Below are positions 33,811 to 43,273 of a stretch of DNA of 64,000 nucleotides, piece after piece. Positions within the stretch are counted from its first letter, which is position 1; every line of letters begins with the position of its first letter. Both the position numbers and the translations under genes were made by a program. Origin of the DNA: Halobacteria archaeon HArc-gm2. GTDB lineage: Archaea > Halobacteriota > Halobacteria > Halobacteriales > Haloarculaceae. The notes under the pieces were generated by a model. That model was not told the DNA's origin, ran no database searches, and was given only the letters and a program-made list of their open reading frames with translations. The DNA is taken from NCBI GenBank assembly GCA_025517465.1, contig JAOPKE010000004.1, positions 386,165 to 450,164 of the forward strand, given 5' to 3'.

Positions 33811-34770
33811 ATGGCTGATCCCGACGAGTCCGAGGGGAACCAGGTCCGCGAAGCGGTCGAGCGGTCGCGACACGGCGCGCCGGCGGCCGGCGCCGTCGTC
33901 CGGGACCGCTTCTCGTCGGACGAGATATTCCAGCGGATCCTCGCGGCGGCTGACGAGGAGATCCGCGTCGGCACCCGGGAACTGTTCTTCAGCGGCCTGG
34001 CCGCGGGCTTTGCCATCACGATCACCTTCCTGCTGTACACGGCGATGACGGCCAAGACCGGCGGTGACCCGGTCCTGAGCGCCATCCTCTATCCCCTGGG
34101 CTTCGTCTACATCATCCTCGGCGACTACCAGCTGTTCACCGAGAACACGCTGCCGCCCGTCGCGCTCGTCCTCGAACGCCTCGCGAGCGTGCCCGCGCTG
34201 CTGGGCATCTGGGCCGTCGTGCTCGCTGCCAACCTCGTCGGCGGTGTCGCCGGGGCGTTCTTCCTCTCCTCGACGGGTGTGTTCACGCCCGAGGCCGCGG
34301 CGGCGGCCGAGGGGTTCGCCGAGAAGGCCATCGACACCGCCTGGTGGACGCTGTTCGCCAAGGCCGTCTTCGCCGGCCTCATCGTCGCCGGCGTCGTCTG
34401 GGTCGACTACGCCTCCCGGGACACCATCTCCCGGCTCGTGCTGGTCTACGTCGCCTTCCTCGCCATCCCCTTCGGCAACCTCTACCACGTCGTCGTCTCG
34501 TCCACGGAGATGGTCTACCTCGTCTTCCAGGGCGAACTCGCCCTCGCCGTCGGCGTCTGGGAGTTCGTCCTGCCGGTGTTGCTCGGCAACTCCGTCGGCG
34601 GCGTCGCCCTCGTCACCGTGGTGAACTACTTCCAGACGACCGAGCGTCGGGTGGAGGAGGCCCGGAGCGAGGACTTCAAACGCCAGCTCTCGCTCCGCGA
34701 GTCGCTGCTCGGCGGCATCAGCGGGCGCGCGTACGTCCCGTTCCGTGGGGAGAGCGACGAGGACGAGTGA
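33811..34770 (+). CDS. formate/nitrite transporter family protein
   Basis: This 319-residue protein is a FNT-type channel or transporter. A 50-residue hydrophilic N-terminus precedes six membrane helices. Family features include FFSGLAAGFAI in helix 1, GDYQLFTENTLPPV (the family segment after helix 2), and LGNSVGGVALVTVVNY in the last helix. The substrate (formate, nitrite or another monovalent acid) cannot be told from sequence. The C-terminal tail is ~45 residues. Confidence 0.9.
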   Translation: MADPDESEGNQVREAVERSRHGAPAAGAVVRDRFSSDEIFQRILAAADEEIRVGTRELFFSGLAAGFAITITFLLYTAMTAKTGGDPVLSAILYPLGFVYIILGDYQLFTENTLPPVALVLERLASVPALLGIWAVVLAANLVGGVAGAFFLSSTGVFTPEAAAAAEGFAEKAIDTAWWTLFAKAVFAGLIVAGVVWVDYASRDTISRLVLVYVAFLAIPFGNLYHVVVSSTEMVYLVFQGELALAVGVWEFVLPVLLGNSVGGVALVTVVNYFQTTERRVEEARSEDFKRQLSLRESLLGGISGRAYVPFRGESDEDE

Positions 34771-34857
34771 CGAGGCGGACTGTCGGAGGTAAGTGACGAG
34801 GTGTACCGACGCCGGCGTGCCGACACGGCTTTGTGCGCGCGGCGTCGGATGCGTGGT

Positions 34858-35943
34858 ATGACATACCGCGCGATTCAGGTCGGGACCGGTGGCCAGGGCG
34901 CTCGCTGGTGTGACACCTTCCTGCAGCCCCACGTCGAAGCCGACCGGGTCGACGTCGTCGCCGCCGTCGACGTGGACGAGTCGGCCCACGAGAACGCCCG
35001 GGACCACCTCGGCGTGCCCGCGGAGGCCTGCTACACCGACGTGGAAGAGGCGTTCGCCGAACACGACGCCGACTTCTGCACCGTCGTCGTCCCGCCGTGG
35101 GTCCATGAGGAGGTGGTCGACGCAGCCCTCGCCCACGACCTCGACGTTCTCTCGGAGAAGCCCATCGCCGACACGCTCGAGGCGTCCGTCCGCATCGCCG
35201 AGAAAGTCGAGCGCGCCGGCGCGAAGATGGGCGTGACGATGAGCCACCGGTTCGACCGGGACAAGACGACGCTGCGTCGGCAGATCGGCGCCGAGTCGAG
35301 CGGCCCGCTGGACTACCTCGTCGGCCGGTTCACCTGCAACGCCCGGACCTACGGGACGTGGGGTGCGTTTCGCCACGACATGAATCATCCGCTCATGGTC
35401 GAGGGAGCGGTCCACCAGCTCGACTTCCTCGCGGACATGGCCGGCGCACCCTGCGAGCGGCTGTACGCCGACACCTGGCAGCCCGAGTGGGCCGAGTACG
35501 CCGGCGACGTCCAGGCAACCGTCCAGCTGCGCTTCGAAAACGGTGTCCGCGCGACGTGGGAGGGCGCGAAAGCCAACGCGACGACGCTCAACGGCTGGGG
35601 GAGCGACTACGTCCGTGCGGAGTGCCGCGACGCCACCCTCGAGCTCGACGGCCGGGAACTGACGCGCTATCCCTACGACGCCGACGCAGAGGGAGTCGTC
35701 GGAACGACGGGCCGAGAGCGGGGCGAAGCGGTCCCCCTGGACGAGCGCGAGCACTGGTCGAACACCTGGCTCGTCGGGCAGTTCCTCGACTGGCTGGACG
35801 GCGGTGAGCCGATGGCGACCAACGTCCACGACAACCTCCAGTCGGTGGCCCTCGTCGAGGCAGCCATCGAGAGCAGTGAGACCGACCAGCCGGTCGCGGT
35901 CCAGAAACTGCTCGCCGACGCCCGCGCCACCGTCGACGTCTGA
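34858..35943 (+). CDS. Gfo/Idh/MocA-family oxidoreductase
   Basis: This 361-residue protein has an N-terminal NAD(P) fold (IQVGTGGQGARW, residues ~5-16), the family motif LSEKPIADTLEASV (~102-115, catalytic Lys), and a C-terminal substrate domain with EGAVHQLDFLADM (His ~188). The substrate, probably a sugar or inositol derivative, is unknown. It stands alone with no sugar transport genes beside it. Confidence 0.88.
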   Translation: MTYRAIQVGTGGQGARWCDTFLQPHVEADRVDVVAAVDVDESAHENARDHLGVPAEACYTDVEEAFAEHDADFCTVVVPPWVHEEVVDAALAHDLDVLSEKPIADTLEASVRIAEKVERAGAKMGVTMSHRFDRDKTTLRRQIGAESSGPLDYLVGRFTCNARTYGTWGAFRHDMNHPLMVEGAVHQLDFLADMAGAPCERLYADTWQPEWAEYAGDVQATVQLRFENGVRATWEGAKANATTLNGWGSDYVRAECRDATLELDGRELTRYPYDADAEGVVGTTGRERGEAVPLDEREHWSNTWLVGQFLDWLDGGEPMATNVHDNLQSVALVEAAIESSETDQPVAVQKLLADARATVDV

Positions 35944-36030
35944 GCCTTCCGCGCGCGGCGGCAACCGTTCGTCGGGCTTGTGTCTTGCGGTTTCGCCGTG
36001 CTTTTGCCCCCGCACTGCGAACAGTTCGGC

Positions 36031-36606
36031 GTGAGTTGGTTCTCGCGTAACTGGCACTGGGTGACGCTCGCGCTCGCGCTCGTCGTCGGGTACGTCATCG
36101 TGGGGTTCCTCGGCGTGAGCGCGCTCGCGCTCCTGGCAGGTGCGGTCGGCGGCGCGAGCCTCGGAGCGTTGCTCGCCGACGCGGCGGTGGTCGTCGGCGT
36201 CGCGGCGCTGTTGATACTCGCCGAGGTGGCGCTGACCGTCGCGTTCGTCGTGAGCGTGCTCCGGCGGCTCTCCTTCCCCACCAGCGAGCGCGCAGCGCGG
36301 ATGTTCTCGCTCCTCGAAACCGTCCTGCCGCCGATTCGCGGGCTCGCCCTCTCCGAGCGGTTCGCACCGAGCCTCGAAGAGCGGGAGCGAGCGATCAAGC
36401 GCCGCTACGTCGAGGGCGACCTGTCGGAGCGGGACTTCGAGCGCGAGATGCTCGACCTCCTCGCCGAGGCCGAACCGGAGTCCACGCTCGCCGACCACAC
36501 CGGCCCGCTCGACGCCCTCGAATCGACGCGCGAGAGCGACGACCGAGGTGGGGACTCACGAGTCTCGGGTCTGCTGAACCGTGAGCGACAGCGCGAGGCC
36601 GAGTGA
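36031..36606 (+). CDS. membrane protein with SHOCT-like motif
   Basis: This 191-residue protein uses a GTG start. Three membrane helices lie in residues ~5-90. A short oligomerisation motif RYVEGDLSERDFEREMLDLL (SHOCT-like) follows near residue 131, then a polar tail. No enzymatic site is seen. A close downstream gene (36671) may share its transcript. Confidence 0.7.
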   Translation: MSWFSRNWHWVTLALALVVGYVIVGFLGVSALALLAGAVGGASLGALLADAAVVVGVAALLILAEVALTVAFVVSVLRRLSFPTSERAARMFSLLETVLPPIRGLALSERFAPSLEERERAIKRRYVEGDLSERDFEREMLDLLAEAEPESTLADHTGPLDALESTRESDDRGGDSRVSGLLNRERQREAE

Positions 36607-36670
36607 GCCTGCGCCGCGGTCGTGTTCACCGTCGGTGGTGTTTTTGGTGGCGGCGCCCGTCGTAACACAC

Positions 36671-37318
36671 ATGAGCAGAGAGTTCACGTTCTTCCAGTTC
36701 GACGTCGACGAGGACGCGATCCGTCGGATCCTCACGTCGATTCCGGGTGTGACGCCTGTCCCGGCCGAGGAACGGGACCTAGATGAGGCGGGAAGTCCTG
36801 CGAGCGAGGCCGAGCCTGGCCCGTCCGCGACCGGCGTCGACGACGCGAGTTCCCCCGGCGCCGACGTCGGTCCGACCGACGAACCACCCGCGAGATCGGC
36901 AGGCGTGGAGGCACACCTGGACGACTCGGCCGGTAAGAACCGAGCGAGCGCGAGGACGTGGACGCGCCCGTCGACGCCGTGGCCCGGCGCGCCCACCGAC
37001 GAACCGGACGACGAGGACGGGGGGCTCGTATCCCGAATAATGGAGAAGAAGCTCCTGATCGGCGGTATCGCCGCCGCGCTCGGCGTCGTCGGCGCCGTCG
37101 CCGTCTGGTTCCTGAAGTTCCGGGAAAGCGGCGGTGAGGACGAGTTCACGAACAGCGGGCGCGGAGCCACTGACCAGGACCCCACTCCAGACGAACCCCA
37201 CGCCGACGACGAGGCCTCCAGGGACTACCCGGTCGACGTCGCGCCCGTCGTCGGGATGACGTTTCTCGCCGTCGCGACGGTCCTCCTTCAGAGATTCGAC
37301 GGCGAGCGCGAGGACTGA
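36671..37318 (+). CDS. hypothetical protein with central membrane segment
   Basis: This 215-residue protein starts MSREFTFFQFDVDEDA, followed by ~85 residues of low-complexity acidic sequence, then a hydrophobic helix (LLIGGIAAALGVVGAVAVWFL, about residues 118-138), another acidic stretch, and a final hydrophobic segment (VAPVVGMTFLAVATVLL). It lies 65 bp after the SHOCT-like gene. No known family. The acidic linker has slightly different composition from its neighbours. Confidence 0.6.
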   Translation: MSREFTFFQFDVDEDAIRRILTSIPGVTPVPAEERDLDEAGSPASEAEPGPSATGVDDASSPGADVGPTDEPPARSAGVEAHLDDSAGKNRASARTWTRPSTPWPGAPTDEPDDEDGGLVSRIMEKKLLIGGIAAALGVVGAVAVWFLKFRESGGEDEFTNSGRGATDQDPTPDEPHADDEASRDYPVDVAPVVGMTFLAVATVLLQRFDGERED

Positions 37319-37431
37319 CGGGCGACCGCGGGCCGGGATTCCGGGCGCTGGGGTGTCGACGGTGTCGTCCCCGTCGTCGCTGACGTCGGTGTAATCGTCA
37401 GTCTAAAGCGCGCGGCGGGGAACACACGAGC

Positions 37432-39909
37432 ATGGAGTTCCACGAGGCGGCGAACTTTCTCTTCGATCTGCGGCGCTTCGCCTTGCGGCCCGGCACCGAG
37501 GCAACACGGGACCTGCTCGCTCACCTCGACGACCCCCACGTCGACCTGCCGTGCGTGCAGATCGCCGGCTCGAACGGAAAGGGGAGCACGGCGCGAATGC
37601 TCGAACGCACCCTGCGGGAGGCCGGCCTCGACGTCGGCCTCTACACCTCGCCACACCTCGACGACGTGCGCGAACGGGTCACCGTCGGTGGCCACAAGAT
37701 CACCGAGCGCGCCATCGTCGAGTTCGCCGAGGAGATTCGACCGTACGTCACCGACCAGGCCGCCGACGGCGACTCGCCGACCTTCTTCGAGACGCTGACG
37801 GCGCTGGCCCTCTGGGAGTTCGACCGGCAGGACGTCGACGTCGCGATACTCGAAGTGGGCATCGGCGGCAAGAAGGACGCCACGAGCATCGTCGACCCGG
37901 TCGCCAGCGCCGTCACCGAGGTCACGCTCGAACACACCGGGATCCTCGGGGACACGATCGACGAGATAGCCCGCGACAAGGCCCACGTCGCGCCCGACGA
38001 CGCACCCATCGTCACGGCGACGACCGGGGAGGCGCTGGCGGCGGTCGAAGCCGTGGCCGGTGACGTCGTGACCGTCGGCGACGCCGAGCGGACCGACGAC
38101 TCCCGGGCCGGCGACGCCGACGACGCCGACCCAGGCGTCGAAGTCACGTACGACGGTCGGTCGGGGCTGGAAGGAGCGGTCTCCCTCTCTGGCCCCGACT
38201 GGGCCGTCGAGACGAAGCTTCCGCTGGTAGGAGCGCACCAGGCCCGCAACGCCGGTATCGCCGCGACGCTCGCCAGGCAAGTTGCCGACGTCGACGAGGC
38301 GACCATCGCCCGCGGGCTCCGGAACGCCCACTGGCCGGGCCGCTTCGAGGTGATGGGCGAGGACCCGCTCGTCATTCTCGACGGCGCCCACAACCCCGGC
38401 GGCGTCCAGCGCGTCGCCGAGACGCTGAGCGAGTTCGACTACGACGACCTCCACCTCGTCGTCGGTGCGATGGTGGACAAGGACCTGCGTAGCGTCGCCC
38501 GTGCCATCGATTCGGTCGACCACGTCGTCGCCTGCCAGCCCGACGTCGACCGCGCCGAGGACGAGTCCGTCGTCGCGGCGGCCTTCGAGGAGGAGACCGA
38601 CGCCGAGATCGAGACTCGCAGCGACGTCGCGGGCGCGTTCGACATCGCGCTCGACGCCGCCGGCGAGGACGACTGCGTGCTCGTCGCCGGGTCGCTGTAC
38701 GCCGTCGGTGAGGCCCGGTCGCGGTGGATCCGACCGAAGATACCCAAGCAGGTCGACTCCATCTCGGAGGCGAGGGAGGCCATCGAGGAAGCCCACGTCA
38801 CCGACGCCGGCGCCTGGCGGATGCGCGGCAAGGCAGTCCACCGCGTCCTCAAGACCCGCGTCCAGCCCCGGCAGGCCCAGTACCTGAAGGAGGAACTGCT
38901 GTCACTCGGCGGCGAGTGCGCGGTGTCGGGGCTCAACAACCAGGACCAGGAGAACCTCGACGTCGTGCTGATGGCCACGATGGCCCAGTACAGGCGCCTC
39001 TGTGACAAACTCGACGGCCAGCCCTACGGCCTGTCCACGCTGGCCAGAGAACTCCGGGCCGCGCTGGACATCCAGCAACCCGATAGTTCCCGTGGCTACC
39101 CGTGGGAGGACGGCACCGCCGTCATGGGCATTCTCAACGTCACGCCGGATTCGTTCCACGACGGCGGCGAGTACGACGCCGTCGAGGACGCCGTCGCACG
39201 CGCCGAAGAGATGGTCGCGAACGGCGTCGATATCATCGACGTCGGCGGCGAGTCCACCCGCCCAGGCGCCGACGTCGTCCCCGTCGAGGAGGAGGTCGAC
39301 CGCGTCGTTCCGGTCGTCGAGAAACTCGCCGACCTGGACGTGCTGGTCTCCATCGACACGCGAAAGGCGACCGTCGCCCGGGCGGCGCTGGCGGCCGGTG
39401 CGGATATCCTGAACGACGTCTCGGGCCTGGAGGACCCGGAGATGCGCTTCCTCGCCGCGGAGTACGACGTCCCCCTCGTCGTGATGCACAGCGAGGCGGT
39501 GCCCGTGGACCCCGACACCGACGTCGAGTACGACGACGTCGTCGAGGACGTCGTCGACCAGTTGACCGAGCGCGTCCTGCTGGCCGAGAAGGCCGGCCTC
39601 GACCGCGATCAGATCATCGTCGACCCCGGCCTGGGCTTCGGCAAGTCCCACCCCGAGAGCTTCGAACTGCTGGGCCGGACGAACGAGTTCGAGACGTTCG
39701 GCTGCCCGGTGCTGGTCGGCCACTCCCACAAGTCGATGTTCGGCCGCGTCGGCGAGGGCGGCGGCGACGCGCCGAACGCGACGGTGGCGGCGACGGCGCT
39801 GGCCGCCGACCGCGGCGCCGACATCGTCCGTGTCCACGACGTCCACGAGAACGCGACGGCGGTCAAGGTCGTGAAGGCGGCCGACGACCCCGAGTCGCTA
39901 GACGACTGA
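37432..39909 (+). CDS. folCP: FolC-FolP fusion: folylpolyglutamate synthase/dihydropteroate synthase
   Basis: This 825-residue fusion joins two folate enzymes. Residues 1-~430 are the FolC ligase: IAGSNGKGSTARML (ATP loop, ~43-56), GLYTSPHLDDVRERV, and LDGAHNPGG (~317-325). Residues ~555-825 are dihydropteroate synthase: MGILNVTPDSFHDGG (~564-578), IIDVGGESTRPGA (~601-613), SIDTRKATVARAAL, ILNDVSG, and VDPGLGFGKS (phosphate and pterin sites). A ~100-residue helical linker joins them. The PIN toxin gene converges 7 bp downstream. Confidence 0.94.
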   Translation: MEFHEAANFLFDLRRFALRPGTEATRDLLAHLDDPHVDLPCVQIAGSNGKGSTARMLERTLREAGLDVGLYTSPHLDDVRERVTVGGHKITERAIVEFAEEIRPYVTDQAADGDSPTFFETLTALALWEFDRQDVDVAILEVGIGGKKDATSIVDPVASAVTEVTLEHTGILGDTIDEIARDKAHVAPDDAPIVTATTGEALAAVEAVAGDVVTVGDAERTDDSRAGDADDADPGVEVTYDGRSGLEGAVSLSGPDWAVETKLPLVGAHQARNAGIAATLARQVADVDEATIARGLRNAHWPGRFEVMGEDPLVILDGAHNPGGVQRVAETLSEFDYDDLHLVVGAMVDKDLRSVARAIDSVDHVVACQPDVDRAEDESVVAAAFEEETDAEIETRSDVAGAFDIALDAAGEDDCVLVAGSLYAVGEARSRWIRPKIPKQVDSISEAREAIEEAHVTDAGAWRMRGKAVHRVLKTRVQPRQAQYLKEELLSLGGECAVSGLNNQDQENLDVVLMATMAQYRRLCDKLDGQPYGLSTLARELRAALDIQQPDSSRGYPWEDGTAVMGILNVTPDSFHDGGEYDAVEDAVARAEEMVANGVDIIDVGGESTRPGADVVPVEEEVDRVVPVVEKLADLDVLVSIDTRKATVARAALAAGADILNDVSGLEDPEMRFLAAEYDVPLVVMHSEAVPVDPDTDVEYDDVVEDVVDQLTERVLLAEKAGLDRDQIIVDPGLGFGKSHPESFELLGRTNEFETFGCPVLVGHSHKSMFGRVGEGGGDAPNATVAATALAADRGADIVRVHDVHENATAVKVVKAADDPESLDD

Positions 39910-39916
39910 ACCCCGC

Positions 39917-40447
39917 TCAACGCTGGTCCTGCTCGAACTCGTCGGGAAGTGCCTCACGGACGCTCTCGACCGGCGCGTAATACCCTCGTTCTTCGACCCA
40001 CGTCTGGAACCACTGTTCGGCCCGTTCGATACTGAGCGAGTCCGTGACGATGCCGCGGACGAGCAACCCGATCGAACCGGTGAGTGCCACGTTTCGAGAC
40101 CGCGCCTCGCGCCGGGCAACTCCGTCGTCGGTCGCCAGTACCCCACCCACGGCGTGGGCGTGAGCCAACGCTGCCGCTTCACCCTGGTCGAGAGTAGCGG
40201 TGTACGGATCCCTTCCCTCCTCGGAGGTAACCGCCGTTCGGACGATTCGAACTACAGGGCGATCACAGACGTCCGCTGCCCGTTGAAGAAACTCGTGGCC
40301 GGCGTCGACTCCCTGGCGGAGTTCGTTTTGCACAGCGACAGGGACGACCGGGTCTGTGACTGAGTGGACGAGCCAGTTCACCGCGTCGGAACTCGCGAAG
40401 TTGCTCAGTACCGTCGCGTCAAGAACGAGTTGCTGGTCACCCCTCAT
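39917..40447 (-). CDS. PIN-domain toxin (DUF3368-like)
   Basis: This 176-residue protein has the PIN RNase fold. The acidic residues are visible: LVLDATVLSNFA (Asp ~10), DQGEAAALAHA (Glu ~92), and LATDDGVARREA (Asp-Asp ~108). The pairing with UPF0175 antitoxin is common for DUF3368 toxins. Its ATG (40445-40447) borrows its A from the end of a MITE that sits between the two genes. In the deduced pre-insertion state the two genes overlapped by ATGA. Confidence 0.85.
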   Translation of the reverse strand: MRGDQQLVLDATVLSNFASSDAVNWLVHSVTDPVVPVAVQNELRQGVDAGHEFLQRAADVCDRPVVRIVRTAVTSEEGRDPYTATLDQGEAAALAHAHAVGGVLATDDGVARREARSRNVALTGSIGLLVRGIVTDSLSIERAEQWFQTWVEERGYYAPVESVREALPDEFEQDQR

Positions 40448-40526
40448 AGTGGTAGTTGTAACTTTTTACCGGCGTTCGACGTGGCCGGTGCCGTCGAACG
40501 CCGGTAAGGGCTTACATCTACCACTA
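40447..40526. mobile_element. 80-bp MITE in the toxin-antitoxin operon
   Basis: The element starts TAGTGGTAGTTGTAA and ends TTACATCTACCACTA, so the ends are inverted repeats with one mismatch in 15. Flanking TCA is repeated at 40444-40446 and 40527-40529. An internal 11-bp stem pairs CCGGCGTTCGA with TCGAACGCCGG. It has no coding capacity. A 107-bp relative lies at 55109-55215. The T shared with the toxin ATG makes the borders overlap the gene by one base. Confidence 0.8.
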
Positions 40527-40748
40527 TCATTCGAGGTCGAGAGCAGTGTCGACCTCGTCTTCGAGTTCCTCTGCGTTTCGCGGACCACTGGTGACGGTGA
40601 TTCCCGCTTCTTCGAGTACCTCCTCGAACTCCCAGCGTGTCATGCCAGCGTCTTCGGCCGCTTTACCGAGTGACACGTCGCCGAGCGCGTACTTGCCGAT
40701 CGCGAGCGCGAGCGCTTCGTCGTCTCCCGCGGCCGCGTCGAGACTCAT
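40527..40748 (-). CDS. UPF0175-family antitoxin
   Basis: This 73-residue protein has the UPF0175 layout: LALAIGKYALGDVSLGKAAEDAGMTRWEF (a helix-turn-helix or ribbon-like DNA-binding part), followed by LEEAGI and an acidic tail that would bind the toxin. It lies upstream of the PIN toxin. Its stop codon TGA coincides with one copy of the MITE target duplication. Confidence 0.88.
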   Translation of the reverse strand: MSLDAAAGDDEALALAIGKYALGDVSLGKAAEDAGMTRWEFEEVLEEAGITVTSGPRNAEELEDEVDTALDLE

Positions 40749-40805
40749 ACGTCATATTCCCGTCCGATCACTCTTGAATGTGTGGCCGATTCGGCACCCG
40801 AGATC

Positions 40806-41243
40806 TTACCCGATCGCTTTCTCCACGACATAGCCCCACGTCTCCATCCCGTTGGCCTCGTAGAACTCCCGGGCCTCCTCGTTGTCCAGCACGGCCGCCA
40901 GCGCGACGTACTCGCAGTCCTGTTCGTCGGCCCACTCCTCGATCCACGACAACAGGGCCGCGCCGTGGCCTTCGCCCCGATGGGCCTCGTCGACGACGAA
41001 GTCGTGGACCCAGGCGTGGCGCCGGTGGTGGAGAACGCGCTGGACGGAGAGCCCCGCGACGGCGACGAGTTCGCGGTCGGTGTCGTCGCTCTCGTCACCG
41101 GCGTAGTAGCCATACAGCTCGTAGTCTGCTTCGTCACGCCAGGACCGGACGAAGTCTTCGTCCTCGTGGGACCAGAGCTGTCTGAGAATGGGGACCGCCT
41201 CGTCCCACTGCTCGTCGCTGGTGAGTCGCTCGACCGTTGGCAT
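40806..41243 (-). CDS. GNAT-family N-acetyltransferase
   Basis: This 145-residue protein has the GNAT fold. The acetyl-CoA binding motif is VVDEAHRGEGHGAALLSWIE (residues ~88-107), with Arg/Gly-x-Gly; a C-terminal LDNEEAREFYEANGM motif supports it. The substrate is unknown. The start at 41241-41243 was chosen over a TTG upstream. Confidence 0.88.
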   Translation of the reverse strand: MPTVERLTSDEQWDEAVPILRQLWSHEDEDFVRSWRDEADYELYGYYAGDESDDTDRELVAVAGLSVQRVLHHRRHAWVHDFVVDEAHRGEGHGAALLSWIEEWADEQDCEYVALAAVLDNEEAREFYEANGMETWGYVVEKAIG

Positions 41244-41388
41244 CTCGTGCGCACGGACTGCCGGGTCCGGCAAAGTGATTCCGGGAGTGTCGGCACGCAG
41301 GTCGTTCTATGCTGGCACCCCGAGTCGTTAGCGGACTGTCCATCCATCGGCGTCGTCCGGTCGTCGAGTCAGTGGTTCATCGTTGAGT

Positions 41389-42492
41389 CTACCGTTCGAC
41401 GCCGTGGACGTACCCGAGCGCGAGCAACGGCGGACTGACGAATAGCGCGGATAGAACTATCCAGATCAGCGACGTGAACAGGGCGAGGATCGACCCGACC
41501 ATCGCGGCGTTTGCGGCGGCCGTCGTGAATATCGCTCCCATCACGATTCCGACGGCAGCGAGCATTCGACGGCCGGCCCTGGGCGGCCGAAGGGCGACGC
41601 CGACGCCGAGGGCTCCAGCCAGGACAAAAGCGTCGAGGAGCGACGATCCGGCGGCAATAGGATTACTTGGTGTCGGTGAGGCGACGACGAGTACGCCGTG
41701 GACGGCGGCCGTGAACGCGGCGACGACCGTTGCAGAACGAAGGGTCAGCGCGCTTCTGGACCGGGTGAATGCCGTCGCACCGAGGACGCCAAGGGCAGCC
41801 CCAGCGTAGACGTTTCCGAGCCGCTGCAACCACCTGACGACGGCCGCCTGAGCGAACGGGAGAAGTATCGACAGTGGATTCACGAGACCGATCGCGTAGT
41901 AGGTCCCGTCCCGTTCGACGACCGGCGGAACGTCAGGGCCGAGGGAAAATTCACCCGATTCATTTCCGACCGACTCGTTTCCAGTTGTCCTGTCGCTCTC
42001 GTTCCGCGTAATCGTGGCGTTACCACGGTCGACGACTCGCTTAACCCCAGGGGAGGCCGACTCATAGGGGACTGCGAGATCGTCCATCGCCTGGTCCGTC
42101 GTGCGAGCCTCTAATCGCACCGTCACGGTCTCGTTCCGTTCGGTGCCGTTCACCAGGTAGTACTCGCCACGATAGACCGCGTAGCCGTCTTCGTGGGCGA
42201 GATACCCGAGCCGGCTATGATTCGCGGGCAACGAGACGGTCTCGCCGTCTGCGGCCCGGTCGAGGAGTTTCCGGTTGTCGGGTTCGTCGGCGGCCGCGGT
42301 CAGGTTCTCGACGGCGCTCGACCGGTGGGCCAGAACGTGGGCCTCCGACTCGGGATCGAACGCGGTCGCCTCGTACCTCAGTCCGTCGTTTGCGCCGGCT
42401 TTCACGTCGATGGCGTACGGGATTGCGGCGAAGGCGGCGCCGACTACGAGTACGAACAGGAGGGTCTTCGACGGGTGGGGGACCGAGATCAT
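41389..42492 (-). CDS. hypothetical membrane protein with large extracellular loop
   Basis: This 367-residue protein starts with a membrane anchor (LLFVLVVGAAFAAIPYAI, ~11-28), has ~190 extracellular residues with several Asn-x-Ser/Thr sites (NGTERNETV, NESDRTTGNES), and ends with five or six membrane helices from residue ~215. The loop has two-fold resemblance to surface-exposed haloarchaeal proteins. No family recognised. Confidence 0.7.
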   Translation of the reverse strand: MISVPHPSKTLLFVLVVGAAFAAIPYAIDVKAGANDGLRYEATAFDPESEAHVLAHRSSAVENLTAAADEPDNRKLLDRAADGETVSLPANHSRLGYLAHEDGYAVYRGEYYLVNGTERNETVTVRLEARTTDQAMDDLAVPYESASPGVKRVVDRGNATITRNESDRTTGNESVGNESGEFSLGPDVPPVVERDGTYYAIGLVNPLSILLPFAQAAVVRWLQRLGNVYAGAALGVLGATAFTRSRSALTLRSATVVAAFTAAVHGVLVVASPTPSNPIAAGSSLLDAFVLAGALGVGVALRPPRAGRRMLAAVGIVMGAIFTTAAANAAMVGSILALFTSLIWIVLSALFVSPPLLALGYVHGVER

Positions 42493-42664
42493 ACGTTGGT
42501 TTCGGCCCTTCCACGGGCGAAAAGTGTTTCTGAATCGGATCGAACACCGCCAGATACCGTCGAATCCGGCCGACGCAGTACGACTAGCGGGTTCGGCTTT
42601 CGCTTGTCCGTGACCCTTCTCGCAGGATCGGAAAATCCTTCGCGCCCTCGAACGAGTCCCCACC

Positions 42665-43273
42665 ATGGACCAGCGCGACGTCGTCCGCGAGGGGTACGAC
42701 GCCATCGCGGAGACCTACGCCGAGGAGCGCCGGGGCGACGGCCGCGAGCGGGAGATTGCCGAGAAACTCGCCGCGTCGCTGCCGGACGGTTCCCGCGTCC
42801 TCGACGCCGGTTGCGGCGCGGGCCGTCCGGCGACCGAGACGCTGGCGGCGGCCCACGACGTCGTCGGCCTCGACATCTCACGTGAACAACTTCGCATGGC
42901 TCGCGATCGAGTTCCCGACGCCGACCTGACGATGGGTGACCTGGCGACGCTGCCGTTCGCCGACGACAGCTTCGACGCCCTCGTCTCGTACCACGCTATC
43001 ATCCACGTCCCGAAGGCGGAGCACGGGGACGTCCTCTCGGAGTTCCAGCGGGTGCTCCGGCCCGGCGGACGCCTCGTCGTGACGATGGGGACCGCGGAGT
43101 TCGAGGACGAGAACGACGACTGGCTCGACACCGGCGAGACGATGTCCTGGAGCTTCTACGGCCCCGAGAAGAACCGCGAACTGGTGACGACTGCGGGCTT
43201 CGAGATAGAGGACGTCGAGGAAGTTGACGACGAACTCGGCGGTACCTTCGAGTTCTTCCGTGCGCGAGCGTAG
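42665..43273 (+). CDS. class I SAM-dependent methyltransferase
   Basis: This 202-residue protein has the Rossmann-type methyltransferase fold: VLDAGCGAGRPATE (motif I, residues ~44-57), VVGLDISREQL (motif II), MGDLATLPFADDSFDALVSY (motif III/IV), and LRPGGRLVVTMG. The substrate is not evident; it is UbiE/COQ5-like. It is divergent from the membrane protein gene at 42492. Confidence 0.9.
   Translation: MDQRDVVREGYDAIAETYAEERRGDGREREIAEKLAASLPDGSRVLDAGCGAGRPATETLAAAHDVVGLDISREQLRMARDRVPDADLTMGDLATLPFADDSFDALVSYHAIIHVPKAEHGDVLSEFQRVLRPGGRLVVTMGTAEFEDENDDWLDTGETMSWSFYGPEKNRELVTTAGFEIEDVEEVDDELGGTFEFFRARA

Noticed and set aside
33742-36498. 918-residue minus-strand open frame
   Set aside because: It runs antisense through three genes (transporter, oxidoreductase, SHOCT-like) on the plus strand and shows no family signature.
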